Shown: piece after piece, positions 31,585 to 40,447 of the stretch
Layout: each line of letters opens with the position of its first letter
Position numbering within the stretch: position 1 is the stretch's first letter
Assembly: GCA_023230525.1 (NCBI GenBank)
Contig: JALNXE010000031.1
Span: forward strand, 1 to 41,436
Direction: 5' to 3'
Source: Desulfobulbaceae bacterium
GTDB lineage: Bacteria > Desulfobacterota > Desulfobulbia > Desulfobulbales > SURF-16
Length of the DNA: 41,436 nucleotides
Program-made: the position numbers and the translations under genes
Notes under the pieces: model-generated
Database searches by the model: none
Seen by the model: the letters and a program-made list of their open reading frames with translations, nothing else
What the model was told of the DNA's origin: nothing

Positions 31585-32523
31585 TCAGTTCCCGTATAAT
31601 TTTTCATACTTAGACAGCAGCTGCAGAAGATTGTCCAGGTATTTGTCCTTGTCCTCCAGGCCTGATGTCGCGGTCATTTCTTCGATAAGGCTGTTGATGG
31701 GATATCTGATATCAATGCCCAGGGGATTGGCGTTTTTCATGTTGGCCAGGTCCATGACCAGCACGCAGTAATACTTGACCAGGGTCCTGAAAGCAGGTTC
31801 ACGGCGGAACAGATAGGCCTGGCCGCCGAGGGTATTGAGAAAGAAGGTGGAGTAGCTGTACATATCCTCCATGGGCAACTGGATCGGATAATGAATGTAC
31901 TGGCACTCATCACGGTGCAGGATAAGAGAGTAAAAGTCAGCCAGTACCGGTTCTAATTGACCTTTTTCAAGGGCCATGATTTTTTTCAGAATAAGGATAT
32001 TCTTTTCCCCCAGCACCCGATAAAAGTGGGCGGCATTCTGGAGGATGGCCAGCAGATTGTCCTTTTCTCTGGTGATGGTGGGCTTGTTGGACAGCAGCTT
32101 ATTGATAATCGTGGTGAAGTATGTCTTGGAACCGCCTTCCAGGTTGAGGGAGATAATGTAATCCTCTTGGTCCAGCCTGGCAAAAAACGCATCAATTCCG
32201 TCTGTGGTGGATTTGCAGGGATCAGTGGTAATGGCCTTGCCGGCTGGTGGCTGCTGGGTGCCGGACTCGACACCGGATTCGGCCTGCAGGCCGGCAGATT
32301 CGCCCTGGCTGGTGGATTCTGAGCCTACCGGGGGGGAAAGTTCTTTGTCGAGAATCTTCACCTTTTCCTGCAATTTTTGTTGCTGCTGCTCCAGGGAGAT
32401 GGCCGTTTTCTCGTCCGCTTTCCTGTTGGCATTAACTATCAGCAAGGCTGAAACAGCGGCAAGAACGAGAAGAACAAGGATAATAATTGTCTTGGTGGGG
32501 GGAGATTTTCTGGCATTTGACAT
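31585..32523 (-). CDS. membrane-anchored hypothetical protein
   Basis: A 312-residue protein with one N-terminal transmembrane helix (about 12-31, IIILVLLVLAAVSALLIV), a short coiled coil (LEQQQQKLQEKVKILDKEL, about 44-62), a Ser/Glu/Gly-rich linker to about 95 and a folded helical domain from about 100 (GIDAFFARLDQEDYIISLN) to the end. The bulk should be in the periplasm. No known family was recognised. The start has a weak AAGAAGTG ribosome-binding site. A TATTAT box at 32560-32565 (minus strand) could be its -10. It ends at the shared terminator. Confidence 0.7.
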   Translation of the reverse strand: MSNARKSPPTKTIIILVLLVLAAVSALLIVNANRKADEKTAISLEQQQQKLQEKVKILDKELSPPVGSESTSQGESAGLQAESGVESGTQQPPAGKAITTDPCKSTTDGIDAFFARLDQEDYIISLNLEGGSKTYFTTIINKLLSNKPTITREKDNLLAILQNAAHFYRVLGEKNILILKKIMALEKGQLEPVLADFYSLILHRDECQYIHYPIQLPMEDMYSYSTFFLNTLGGQAYLFRREPAFRTLVKYYCVLVMDLANMKNANPLGIDIRYPINSLIEEMTATSGLEDKDKYLDNLLQLLSKYEKLYGN

Positions 32524-32843
32524 GATTATTCACTTCTTGTCATTTAAAGATTTTTTTTGATAATATGTGACGAAATAGGACTTCTGCATGGCTTGGAAGG
32601 ATTTTATTTGTTATGCTGCAAGTTAATGTATCGTGCTTTTTTTATTCCGTCAAACAGAAATATAAAGGTTTCGTAATAACTCCCGGCACCGAATTTTCGT
32701 GACGATAAAGGAATTTGTCATGCGCCGTACGGCTGTTGAGAGGTTGTTGCGAAACAGTCAAATATTTTTTCTCATCCTCTCTGAACATCAATCCGTAAAT
32801 GGTCAGCGGGCAACAAAAAATGATATCAGCTCTTTCCTTGAAT
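32524..32843. other. intergenic stretch of 320 bases between divergent genes
   Basis: AT-rich sequence between the anchored hypothetical (-) and the receiver gene (+). A TATTAT at 32560-32565 on the minus strand is the only fair -10-like box; no convincing promoter for the receiver gene, no repeat and no supported ORF were found. Confidence 0.4.
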
Positions 32844-33221
32844 ATGGCAAAGACCTCTGTGAAAATTCTGGTGGTGGATGATTCAAGGGTGATGAGGCGG
32901 ATTATCGCCTCATTCCTGGCAAAAATGGGATATGAGAATATACTGGAGGCGTCTGACGCTGGCAGCGCCATGAGGATTATTGCCGCAGAGCAGGTTGCGG
33001 TTGTTATTTCCGATTATTCCATGCCCGGTTTGAGTGGTCTTGAGCTGCTGAAGGCCATTCGCCGGGACCCCGTAAACAAAGACATGCCCTTTGTCATGGT
33101 AACTGCCGAGGCGCAGCTCGGGCAGATAATCGCCGCATTCCGAGAAGGGGCGCAGCAGTATGTGACCAAACCTTTTACCTCCGAATATATGGAGTATATC
33201 ATTAATAAGGTTGTGCGCTGA
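32844..33221 (+). CDS. CheY-like response regulator
   Basis: A 125-residue single receiver domain: VVDDSRVMRRII (DD at about 11-12), D56-type VVISDYSMPGL, a VMVTAEAQ switch and YVTKPF with the conserved lysine. There is no output domain. ATG 32844 (MAKTSVKIL) matches typical CheY N-termini; in-frame ATGs at 32799 and 32820 would add up to 15 residues. None has a good ribosome-binding site. It is followed after about 40 bases by a hypothetical gene, probably in one operon. It likely acts in motility or another phosphorelay; no chemotaxis kinase is in the window. Confidence 0.87.
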   Translation: MAKTSVKILVVDDSRVMRRIIASFLAKMGYENILEASDAGSAMRIIAAEQVAVVISDYSMPGLSGLELLKAIRRDPVNKDMPFVMVTAEAQLGQIIAAFREGAQQYVTKPFTSEYMEYIINKVVR

Positions 33222-33258
33222 TCATGGCGGCAATATTTATGCATTGTGTGGTCTTGCT

Positions 33259-33804
33259 ATGATATCTTTTCTGAATAGGAAAAATACCAATAACTGGCTG
33301 GAGGGATGCCTTCCCTTTGTCTCAAAAAGTCCGGAAATGAAGATCAGATGGCTGACCCGGGTCTTCAGAAAAGGAATTTTGTCTCAGGAAGAAATTACTC
33401 CTTATATCCGTTTGCTGCTGGCGGAAAAAAGCGGGGAGGAACAGGGACAGCTCAAGCAGGCGTTCAGTGAACTTGATGTGGAGATGCAGTATCGGTTTCT
33501 GGAGGCGGCAGATATCTATGATACCCCGAAATTGTTTGCCTTATGCCCGAATCCGACCTTGAGACACGCGGAAATTGCCCTTTTGAAGAAAGTCCCGCCT
33601 TATGAAAAAAAAACGCAGCTCATTCTTGACAAGATTTTTTATGCCATAAGTGACCATTCCAGGGGAATGCTTGAGCAGGCGGCTGATTTGCTGATCAAGG
33701 AAGGAAAAGCTTCGGCGAATTTCAAGGAGAATTATGCGAGATTTCAGGAAATTCTGCAAGATGAGGAATTCCTTCTCTCGCTTTACCCCAATGCCAGGGG
33801 GTGA
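33259..33804 (+). CDS. hypothetical helical protein
   Basis: A 181-residue soluble protein, mostly alpha-helical, without recognised domain; LTRVFRKGILSQEEITPYIRLLL and LDKIFYAISDHSRGMLEQAADLL resemble HEAT-like helical pairs. ATG 33259 is chosen as the first ATG clear of the receiver gene; a GTG at 33211 would overlap the upstream gene by 11 bases and add 16 residues. Neither has a good ribosome-binding site. The position right after the receiver suggests a functional link, perhaps a target or adaptor; this is inference. Confidence 0.6.
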   Translation: MISFLNRKNTNNWLEGCLPFVSKSPEMKIRWLTRVFRKGILSQEEITPYIRLLLAEKSGEEQGQLKQAFSELDVEMQYRFLEAADIYDTPKLFALCPNPTLRHAEIALLKKVPPYEKKTQLILDKIFYAISDHSRGMLEQAADLLIKEGKASANFKENYARFQEILQDEEFLLSLYPNARG

Positions 33805-33837
33805 TTGAACAAAAGGTTGACGAACTCCAGCCTGCGG

Positions 33838-33872
33838 GCAACTGGATGCTGGCGGTACTGGCACCCAGTTGC
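33838..33872. terminator. weak hairpin between convergent genes
   Basis: GCAACTGG pairs with CCAGTTGC around a 19-nt loop; the sequence after it on the plus strand is GTAAAATCC, without a T-run. It could still terminate the hypothetical gene and the convergent PxxKW gene. Confidence 0.3.
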
Positions 33873-33887
33873 GTAAAATCCGCTGAA

Positions 33888-34151
33888 CTATTTCTTTTTC
33901 CCGCCGCCTGAGGCCCTTTTTGCTGCTTTCAGAGGGTTGACCTTGATGGTGCTGACAACGATCTCAGGTTTTTTGTGGGTGGCAAAATTGCAGATACCCA
34001 GACGCCATTTCGCATCCGGGAATGCAAATGTCTGACAATACTTGTTATTGTTTGCCTCTACGATTCTCTCGCAACCCTCACACTTGTCGATGATGGGATG
34101 GAAAAAACCGCTGCTTTGCAGTTCACTTGCTGTCGGTGCATTGCTAGCCAT
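33888..34151 (-). CDS. PxxKW family cysteine-rich protein
   Basis: An 87-residue protein with four cysteines (DKCEGCERI, KYCQTF, GICNFATH) and the PDAKW motif that names the family; the tail is Lys-rich (RASGGGKKK). The cysteine pattern suggests a metal or Fe-S site. The family is found mainly in Desulfobacterota, and its function is unknown. GGAGGG seven nt before the ATG supports the start. A TTGACA-type promoter lies at 34228-34256. Confidence 0.82.
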   Translation of the reverse strand: MASNAPTASELQSSGFFHPIIDKCEGCERIVEANNNKYCQTFAFPDAKWRLGICNFATHKKPEIVVSTIKVNPLKAAKRASGGGKKK

Positions 34152-34227
34152 GACAGGACCCTCCTTGTATGAAAAATAAGAATATTTGTCTCAAAAGAAA
34201 AATAAATTTGTGTTTACGAAACATATC

Positions 34228-34256
34228 TATCTAAATGAAAGAGGTGGCTCTGTCAA
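34228..34256 (-). promoter_or_regulatory. candidate promoter of the PxxKW gene
   Basis: Perfect TTGACA (34251-34256, minus strand) with a 17-nt spacer to TAGATA (34228-34233). The -10 is poor, so only the -35 is convincing. Confidence 0.35.
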
Positions 34257-34490
34257 CAGAAAAAAATGTCTTGGCACCATGCCGGCGGACCGTGGTCAGG
34301 TTTTTGCATCAGTTTGATGGCTATGGAGAAAAAGTCCCTAAGAAATGGAAAACATTGTCAATAAAGTTGTATTTCCGGAAATCTTGATATAAATTTATTT
34401 CTGGATGCCGGTCATCAGCCCCCTTTGTGGTGAAAAAACATTTCACTCTCAAAGGCGTCTCATCCTGTAACGAAACAAAAGGATAATTTC
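34257..34490. other. rest of the PxxKW-pilC intergenic region
   Basis: The 339 bases from 34152 to 34490 separate the divergent PxxKW and pilC genes. Besides the two promoter candidates (34228-34256 and 34367-34393), they hold a perfect palindrome ATTTCCGGAAAT at 34371-34382. No ORF with a ribosome-binding site was found. Confidence 0.4.
34367..34393 (+). promoter_or_regulatory. candidate extended -10 promoter of pilC with palindrome
   Basis: TGATATAAA gives an extended -10 (TATAAA at 34388-34393); the nearest -35-like TTGTAT (34367-34372) is 15 nt away. The perfect palindrome ATTTCCGGAAAT overlaps the spacer, so a repressor could bind there. Confidence 0.4.
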
Positions 34491-35699
34491 ATGCCTATAT
34501 ATGTCTGGAAGGGAGTTAACTCCTACGGTGAGAAGAGAAAAGGAAAAATCGAGGCTCACAGTGAGGCTGCTGCGCTTTCCCAGTTAAAAAAGATCAGAAT
34601 CAAGCCGGACGTGCTGAAGGTGGCGCCAAAAGATATTTTCAGCAATATTGCCATGTTCCAGCCGAAAGTGACCGGCAAGGATGTGGTGATTTTTACCCGG
34701 CAGCTTTCAACCATGATTGACGCCGGTCTTCCTCTGGTGCAAAGTCTGGATATTCTCGCGGCTCAGCAGGAAAATGTTACTTTTAAAAAAGTCCTGACCA
34801 ACATCCGTACTGATGTCGAGTCTGGTATGACCTTTGCCGACGGCATGAAAAAACACCCCAAGGTGTTTGACAATCTTTACTGCAACATGATTGATGCGGG
34901 TGAAGTCGGCGGTATTCTCGATACTATTCTTAACCGTCTGGCCAACTTTATGGAAAAAAACATGGTTCTGAAAAAAAAGATCAAGGGAGCCATGACCTAT
35001 CCGATAATCTGCCTCTGTATCGCCCTGATCATCACCGCCGTCATTTTGATATTTGTCGTACCGGTTTTTGCCAAAATGTTTGCCGACTTCGGTTCGGCGC
35101 TCCCGGTTCCCACCCAGATTGTGGTCGACGCCAGTAATTTTGTTAAAAGCAATTTTTTCTTCTTGGGCGCAGCCATTGCCTTTATCGTTTTAGCCATCAA
35201 GAAAATATATAACACGGAAAAGGGGCGGAAGAAAATCGACAAACTGCTCATTAACGCTCCGGTATTCGGACCGCTTATCCGCAAGGTGGCGGTGGCAAAA
35301 TTCAGCAGAACGCTGGGTACCATGCTGCACAGCGGCGTTCCCATTCTGGATTCATTGACCGTGGTCGGCAAAACATCGGGCAACACGGTTATCGAGCAGG
35401 CCGTCTTCCGGGTGGCGGACAGCATCACGGAGGGACGCTCCATTGCCGAACCCTTGGAAGAGACAGGGGTTTTCCCCAGTATGGTGGTGCAGATGATCAA
35501 TGTTGGTGAGGCCACGGGTGCGCTTGACACCATGCTGGAGAAGATAGCGGATTTTTATGACGAAGAGGTTGATCAGGCGGTGGAGAACATGACCGCCATG
35601 ATTGAGCCGTTTATGATGGTTTTTCTCGGCGGGCTCATCGGCGGACTGGTCATCGCCATGTATCTGCCGATTTTCAAGATGGCCAGCGTTGTCGGTTAG
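34491..35699 (+). CDS. pilC: type IV pilus / type II secretion inner-membrane platform protein PilC
   Basis: A 402-residue PilC/GspF protein. It starts MPIYVWKGVNSYGEKRKGKIEA and has two copies of the T2SSF domain: FTRQLSTMIDAGLPLVQSLDIL (about 68-90) and FSRTLGTMLHSGVPILDSLTVV (about 271-292), with transmembrane helices near 168-195, 218-240 and 375-395 (MMVFLGGLIGGLVIAMYLPIF). It anchors the PilB/PilT ATPases to pilus assembly. No other pilus gene is adjacent, which is unusual because pilC often follows pilB and pilT. AAAGGA lies 7 nt before the ATG. Confidence 0.92.
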   Translation: MPIYVWKGVNSYGEKRKGKIEAHSEAAALSQLKKIRIKPDVLKVAPKDIFSNIAMFQPKVTGKDVVIFTRQLSTMIDAGLPLVQSLDILAAQQENVTFKKVLTNIRTDVESGMTFADGMKKHPKVFDNLYCNMIDAGEVGGILDTILNRLANFMEKNMVLKKKIKGAMTYPIICLCIALIITAVILIFVVPVFAKMFADFGSALPVPTQIVVDASNFVKSNFFFLGAAIAFIVLAIKKIYNTEKGRKKIDKLLINAPVFGPLIRKVAVAKFSRTLGTMLHSGVPILDSLTVVGKTSGNTVIEQAVFRVADSITEGRSIAEPLEETGVFPSMVVQMINVGEATGALDTMLEKIADFYDEEVDQAVENMTAMIEPFMMVFLGGLIGGLVIAMYLPIFKMASVVG

Positions 35700-35784
35700 G
35701 GTGTCTTTTCCCCCCTTTCCGGCCGGCCGGCATCATTTTTCAGGCCATTTGCTTGTTTTAAAAAAGAAAATTACTTAGTAGTTG

Positions 35785-35813
35785 TTGACAAATCGCGAAG
35801 TTGAATTGATAAT
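35785..35813 (+). promoter_or_regulatory. strong sigma70-type promoter of eno
   Basis: TTGACA (35785-35790), spacer 17, GATAAT (35808-35813), 78 nt before the eno start codon. This is the best promoter match in the window. Confidence 0.75.
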
Positions 35814-35890
35814 TGTGTAAGTGATTTCAGCAGGAAACAGGATGATGATTTGCAGCGCTTGCACAGCAATAAAATTGAGGGAGAACTCTA

Positions 35891-37183
35891 ATGGGAGAAA
35901 TTGTTGGCGTTATCGGCCGGGAAGTCATTGACTCACGGGGGAATCCGACCGTTGAAGTCGAGGTGCATCTGGAGACGGGTTTTATGGGCAGGGCCATTGT
36001 TCCTTCAGGGGCCTCAACCGGCACCCGTGAGGCCCTGGAGCTTCGTGATGTGCGCAAAAAACGTTTTATGGGCAAGGGCGTCCTCACCGCCGTTGCCAAC
36101 GTCAATGACAAAATCGGCCCGGCCCTGATCGGATTTGAGTCAACTCTGCAGGTGTTGCTCGATAAGACCATGCTCAAGCTCGATGGCACGGAAAACAAGA
36201 AGAAATTAGGCGCCAACGCCATTCTGGGCGTATCGCTGGCAGCAGCGAAAGCCTCTGCCATGGAGCTCGGTCTGCCCCTTTATTCGTATCTTGGCGGCGT
36301 TAACGCCAAGGTGCTGCCCGTGCCGATGATGAACGTGCTTAACGGCGGGGCCCATGCCGATAATAATGTCGATATCCAGGAATTCATGATCATGCCGGCC
36401 GGGGCCGCCTCCTTTGCCGAGGCCCTGCAGATGGGAGTGGAAACCTTTCATACCCTGAAGGGGGTGCTGAAAAAAGCCGGCCATCTGACTTCAGTCGGCG
36501 ATGAGGGAGGATTTGCCCCGAATCTCCGTTCCAACGAGGAGGCCATGGAATCCCTGCTTGAGGCGATTACCAAGGCGGGATACGCGCCGGGCAAGGATAT
36601 CTTTATTGCCATTGATGTGGCTGCCAACGAAATATATGACGCGAACAAAAAAATGTATGTGCTGGCCGCGGAAAAGGACCCCGAGAAAAGCGCGGAACAG
36701 CTGATAGAGTTTTATGAGGGCTGGGTAAAGAAATATCCTCTGGTCTCCATAGAAGACGGCCTGAATGAGAGTGACTGGAAGGGCTGGAAAAAGCTGACGG
36801 ATTGCCTGGGCGGGAAAATCCAGCTGGTCGGTGATGATATCTTTGTCACCAATACGAAAATTCTTGCCAAGGGGATTAAGGAGAACATAGCCAATTCGAT
36901 TCTCGTCAAGCTGAATCAGATAGGCTCGGTCACCGAAACAATCGACGCAGTGGATATGGCCCATAGGGCCGGCTATACCGCGGTCATTTCCCACCGTTCC
37001 GGTGAAACCGAAGATACAACCATTGCTGATTTGAGCGTTGCCTTGAATACCGGTCAGATTAAAACAGGGGCACCTTCCCGTACTGACAGGGTGGCGAAAT
37101 ACAACCAGTTGTTAAGGCTAGAAGAGGAACTCGGTGCTGCGGCTGAGTTTGCCGGGAAAAACGGTATCAAGCATTTAAAGTAA
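35891..37183 (+). CDS. eno: enolase
   Basis: A 430-residue glycolytic enzyme that converts 2-phosphoglycerate to phosphoenolpyruvate. The signatures are complete: SRGNPTVEVEVHLE, PSGASTGTREALELRD, the metal site around DEGGFAPN, EDGLNESDW, LVKLNQIGSVTET and SHRSGETEDTTIADLSVAL. Length matches the family. GAGGGAGAAC precedes the ATG and a strong promoter lies upstream. It is followed by ihfA after 55 bases with no terminator between, so both may share a transcript. Confidence 0.97.
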   Translation: MGEIVGVIGREVIDSRGNPTVEVEVHLETGFMGRAIVPSGASTGTREALELRDVRKKRFMGKGVLTAVANVNDKIGPALIGFESTLQVLLDKTMLKLDGTENKKKLGANAILGVSLAAAKASAMELGLPLYSYLGGVNAKVLPVPMMNVLNGGAHADNNVDIQEFMIMPAGAASFAEALQMGVETFHTLKGVLKKAGHLTSVGDEGGFAPNLRSNEEAMESLLEAITKAGYAPGKDIFIAIDVAANEIYDANKKMYVLAAEKDPEKSAEQLIEFYEGWVKKYPLVSIEDGLNESDWKGWKKLTDCLGGKIQLVGDDIFVTNTKILAKGIKENIANSILVKLNQIGSVTETIDAVDMAHRAGYTAVISHRSGETEDTTIADLSVALNTGQIKTGAPSRTDRVAKYNQLLRLEEELGAAAEFAGKNGIKHLK

Positions 37184-37238
37184 ACAACTATGTCCGGCCA
37201 CAACCCTATGGTTCTACAAATGATGGAGGTTTAGCAAC

Positions 37239-37526
37239 ATGACCCTGACTAAGGCTGATTTGGTGCAGAAAATTTATCAAACTCACAATTTAACAAAGGC
37301 ACAGGCAACCTCGATTGTTGAAACGTTCCTGAAAATCAGCAAGGATTGTCTGGCCAATGGCGAGGATCTTCTGATAAGCGGTTTTGGCAAATTCAACATA
37401 AAAGACAAAAATGCCAGAAGGGGACGTAATCCCCAGACCGGCAAGGAGTTGATCTTGACTGCCCGGAAGGTGGTTACCTTTAAGCCGTCAGGGATCCTGC
37501 GCGACAGAGTAAACGGGATTCTCTAA
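37239..37526 (+). CDS. ihfA: integration host factor alpha-type DNA-binding protein
   Basis: A 95-residue HU/IHF-family protein: LTKADLVQKIYQTHNLTKAQATSIVETFL, FGKFNIKDKNARRGRNPQTGKEL with the DNA-intercalating RNP motif, then VVTFKPSGILRDRVN. The length and N-terminus fit IHF alpha better than HU, but the two families are close. It bends DNA as a heterodimer and assists sigma54 promoters such as those served by NtrC-type regulators. GGAGG lies 8-9 nt before the ATG. It ends in an intrinsic terminator. Confidence 0.85.
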   Translation: MTLTKADLVQKIYQTHNLTKAQATSIVETFLKISKDCLANGEDLLISGFGKFNIKDKNARRGRNPQTGKELILTARKVVTFKPSGILRDRVNGIL

Positions 37527-37582
37527 CAGACCTTTCGCGTATAGATACCAACAGGACGTTTGCCGCAGGTTTTGTCTGTCAG

Positions 37583-37626
37583 ACGGGCGCGTTTCTCAGA
37601 AATGGGAAACGCACCCGTTTTTTTTA
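37583..37626 (+). terminator. intrinsic terminator after ihfA
   Basis: ACGGGCGCGTTTC pairs with GAAACGCACCCGT (one wobble) around a short loop, followed directly by a run of eight T. Confidence 0.9.
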
Positions 37627-37991
37627 TTGTTCAGACGGGAATATCTGATAGATTAAACGCCGTGAGCAGAAAGATTGATTGGGGATCTGAGGCGCATGAG
37701 ACCTTCAGAACTTTCTGACTTGATCTATTTTATAGAAATAACGATATTTTTGTGACATGGTTGCTGCTCTGATCTCCGTCATGGGAATTCAGGAGACAGA
37801 ATTCAGAATGGCTGATTTTATTACGTTTTATTCTGGCTCCTGATTTCTGGCTTCGGAATTCTCTGGAAACAAGCTACGGTGGCCATGAGGATATCAATTT
37901 AATTTCAACATGTTACCACAACTCAGAAAGTTGAAATACCTTCAGCGGTATTGCCGATCCCGGGCTGTAAAAAACTAACGCAGAGCAGAAC
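37627..37991. other. 365-base intergenic stretch before lpxD
   Basis: AT-rich sequence between the ihfA terminator and lpxD. It holds a candidate promoter (37720-37748) and otherwise no repeat, hairpin of note or supported ORF. Confidence 0.4.
37720..37748 (+). promoter_or_regulatory. candidate promoter of the lpxD operon
   Basis: TTGATC (37720-37725), spacer 17, GATATT (37743-37748), about 245 nt before the lpxD start. Confidence 0.4.
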
Positions 37992-39053
37992 ATGACGCAG
38001 GAAACACGAACGCTGGCGGAGCTTGCCGCCTTGGTTGAGGGAGAATTGCTCGGTGATCCGGAGGTAAGGATTGCGGCCTTTAACGATGTGGCCAATGCCT
38101 CTGCCGGGGAGATCACCTTCATTGTCCGGGGAAAATATACTGACCAGCTGGAGCGGAGCAGAGCCTCGGCGGTCATTGTGCCCCATGATATACAGGAAGT
38201 GGCCCTGCCGGCCATCCGGGTGAAGAATCCCTACCTGGCTGCCGCCATTATACACAACCTTTTCTATCAAAGGCCTCTCCCGCCTCCGGGGATTGACGCC
38301 CATGCCGTGATCGGCGCGGATTGCCGCATTGCTGCTTCGGTGTCCATTGCGCCGCTGGCGGTTGTCGGCCGACGGGTCAGTCTGGGGGAGAACGTGGTCA
38401 TCGAGTCCGGAGTGGTTATCGGCGATGACGTGATCATCGGCGACGAGACAATTATCGAGGCAAATGTGGTGGTGCGGGCCGGCTGCAGAATCGGCAGCCG
38501 GGTGATTCTGTACAGCGGCGCGGTGATCGGCAGTGACGGCTTCGGCTATGCCACCAATTCCCGGGGCATCCATATCAAACGCCCCCAGGTCGGTAATGTG
38601 GTGATTGAAGATGATGTCGAGATCGGAGCAAATACCTGCATTGACCGGGCCACCTTCGGCAGCACGCTGATCAGCAAGGGGACGAAAATCGATAATCTGG
38701 TGCAGATCGGCCATAATGCGGAGGTCGGGGAGGGATGCCTGCTGGTTTCGCAAAGCGGACTTGCCGGCAGCAGCAAGCTGGGCAACGGCGTGGTGCTGGC
38801 CGGCCAATCCGGGGTCGGCGATCATGTGGAGGTCGGCGACGGGGTCATGGCAGCGGGCCGGAGCGGCATCAACAGCAATGTCAAGCCGGGCTCGGTGGTG
38901 GCCGGATTCCCGGCTATCGCCTATAAGGAATGGCTGCAGGCGGCCACTGCTTTTTCCCGGATTCCCCAGTTGTTGAAAGATGTTCGCCGCCTGCGCAAAC
39001 AGGTGAGTGAACTGGCAGGTGATGATAAAAACAAGGAGACAGGAGATGAGTGA
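37992..39053 (+). CDS. lpxD: UDP-3-O-acylglucosamine N-acyltransferase
   Basis: A 353-residue left-handed beta-helix acyltransferase that adds the second acyl chain to UDP-3-O-acyl-glucosamine in lipid A synthesis. The N-terminal uridine-binding domain is residues 1-100 (VANASAGEITFI, ASAVIV). Hexapeptide repeats follow from about 105, with catalytic His241 in LVQIGHNAEVG and GSDGFGYA near 180. A C-terminal helix follows from about 315. It is followed by fabZ with an 8-base overlap, as in many Gram-negatives. Weak ribosome-binding site. Confidence 0.95.
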   Translation: MTQETRTLAELAALVEGELLGDPEVRIAAFNDVANASAGEITFIVRGKYTDQLERSRASAVIVPHDIQEVALPAIRVKNPYLAAAIIHNLFYQRPLPPPGIDAHAVIGADCRIAASVSIAPLAVVGRRVSLGENVVIESGVVIGDDVIIGDETIIEANVVVRAGCRIGSRVILYSGAVIGSDGFGYATNSRGIHIKRPQVGNVVIEDDVEIGANTCIDRATFGSTLISKGTKIDNLVQIGHNAEVGEGCLLVSQSGLAGSSKLGNGVVLAGQSGVGDHVEVGDGVMAAGRSGINSNVKPGSVVAGFPAIAYKEWLQAATAFSRIPQLLKDVRRLRKQVSELAGDDKNKETGDE

Positions 39054-39492
39054 AGTCGTCACGCAATTTGATATAAATGAAATTTTAAAACTGCTTCCCC
39101 ACCGCTACCCCTTTATTCTGGTTGACCGGATTCTGGAGGTGACCCCCGGGGAAACGATCAAGGCATTGAAAAATGTCACCATCAATGAGCCTTTTTTTCA
39201 AGGGCATTTCCCCCTTGAGCCGATAATGCCCGGAGTGCTGGTGATGGAGGGGATGGCCCAGGCCGGGGCAATACTGGCCTACCTCACTGATAAAGAAAAG
39301 GTCGGCAGGAATCTGGTCTATTTTGCCGGCATGGACGGGGTACGCTTCAGGAAAAAAATCGTTCCCGGTGATCAGATTATCTATGAACTGAATATTTTGA
39401 AACGCAAGGCTAAACTCTTCAAAATTGCCGGCAAGGCCTTTGTGGATGGCCAGCTGGCAGCAGAGGCGGAATTGATGGCCACCTTTTCCTGA
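39046..39492 (+). CDS. fabZ: 3-hydroxyacyl-ACP dehydratase FabZ
   Basis: A 148-residue hot-dog-fold enzyme that dehydrates 3-hydroxyacyl-ACP in fatty acid synthesis, competing with LpxA/LpxD for the same acyl pool. Catalytic H54 is in FQGHFP and E68 in PGVLVMEGMAQ; LLPHRYPFILVDR and FRKKIVPGD are typical. ATG 39046 has AAGGAG upstream and overlaps lpxD; an earlier in-frame ATG at 39007 lacks support. Confidence 0.95.
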   Translation: MSEVVTQFDINEILKLLPHRYPFILVDRILEVTPGETIKALKNVTINEPFFQGHFPLEPIMPGVLVMEGMAQAGAILAYLTDKEKVGRNLVYFAGMDGVRFRKKIVPGDQIIYELNILKRKAKLFKIAGKAFVDGQLAAEAELMATFS

Positions 39493-39646
39493 TGCCTTTT
39501 GCCGGTTGCGGGAAAGGCTGGTAATTACAGGCCGACTGTGTTAATAAGTCAAGCTTTTCATTGTCTGTTCCCTCCCTGCGTTTTGTGAGACATGCCGGGA
39601 AGCGGCATGTATTTTAACATGTAATACTTAAACATTTTGTGCAAAT

Positions 39647-40447
39647 ATGACAATTCACCCTACAGCAATTATCGACCCGGGTGCTGAACTCGATTCCTCG
39701 GTTTCTATTGGACCCTATGCGATCATCGGCAAAGGGGTCAGGATCGATGCTGAGACCCAGATAGGTCCCCATGCCTTTCTTTCCGGCCCCCTTATCATCG
39801 GTAAGGCCAATAACATCGGGGCATTTTCCTGCGTCGGCGCCCCTCCCCAGGACATCAAATATAAAGGTGAGGAAACCTTACTGAAAATCGGTGACAGCAA
39901 TATCATCAGGGAATACTGTTCCCTCCATCGCGGCAGTCCAAGCGGCCACGGGGTCACCACCATCGGCAGCAACTGCATGCTCATGGCCTATTCCCATGTG
40001 GCCCATGACTGTACGATCGGCAACAACGTCATTCTGGTCAATAATGCCACTTTGGGGGGGCATGTGGAGATCGGCGAACGGGTTACCGTGGGCGGCATGA
40101 CGGCGGTCCATCAGTTTTCCCGCATCGGGGAATACTCTTTTATCGGCGGCATGTCCGGGATCAGCATGGATGTGCCGCCCTATGTGATTGTGGCCGGTAT
40201 CCGCAATGACATGCAGGTGCGCGGCATTAACAAGATCGGGCTCAAGCGGGCCGGATTCAGCAATGACGATATCAGAAATCTCGGCAGGGCATTTACCTTG
40301 ATATTCAAAACAAAGGAGTTGCTGCTCCAGGAAGCGCTGGAAAAGGTGAAGACGGAAATTCCCGACTCCGCCCCGGTGGCGAGGATGGTTGAATTTTTCA
40401 ACGTTTCCAATCGCAATGTGGTAAGACTGAGCAGTGATGACGAGTAG
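39647..40447 (+). CDS. lpxA: UDP-N-acetylglucosamine acyltransferase
   Basis: A 266-residue hexapeptide-repeat trimeric enzyme that catalyses the first step of lipid A synthesis, O-acylating UDP-GlcNAc. It has IHPTAIIDPGAELDSSVSIGPYAIIG at the start, the LpxA motif VGAPPQDIKYKGE, catalytic His120 in SHVAHDC, and a C-terminal helical domain from about residue 190. The start has no clear Shine-Dalgarno. The 154-base gap after fabZ holds a small ATGCCG/CGGCAT hairpin (about 39590-39610) and no gene. Confidence 0.95.
   Translation: MTIHPTAIIDPGAELDSSVSIGPYAIIGKGVRIDAETQIGPHAFLSGPLIIGKANNIGAFSCVGAPPQDIKYKGEETLLKIGDSNIIREYCSLHRGSPSGHGVTTIGSNCMLMAYSHVAHDCTIGNNVILVNNATLGGHVEIGERVTVGGMTAVHQFSRIGEYSFIGGMSGISMDVPPYVIVAGIRNDMQVRGINKIGLKRAGFSNDDIRNLGRAFTLIFKTKELLLQEALEKVKTEIPDSAPVARMVEFFNVSNRNVVRLSSDDE

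Noticed and set aside
33850..33873. TGGCAC...TTGC resembling a sigma54 promoter
   Set aside because: The distance between the GG and GC elements is nine instead of ten bases, and no gene lies downstream on that strand.
35719..35730. CCGGCCGGCCGG after pilC as a terminator
   Set aside because: Self-complementary without room for a loop, and separated from a short T-run; too weak to call.
37923..39062. 379-codon minus-strand frame over lpxD
   Set aside because: Antisense to a fully conserved lpxD; rich in His/Asp repeats that arise from the hexapeptide repeats read backwards.
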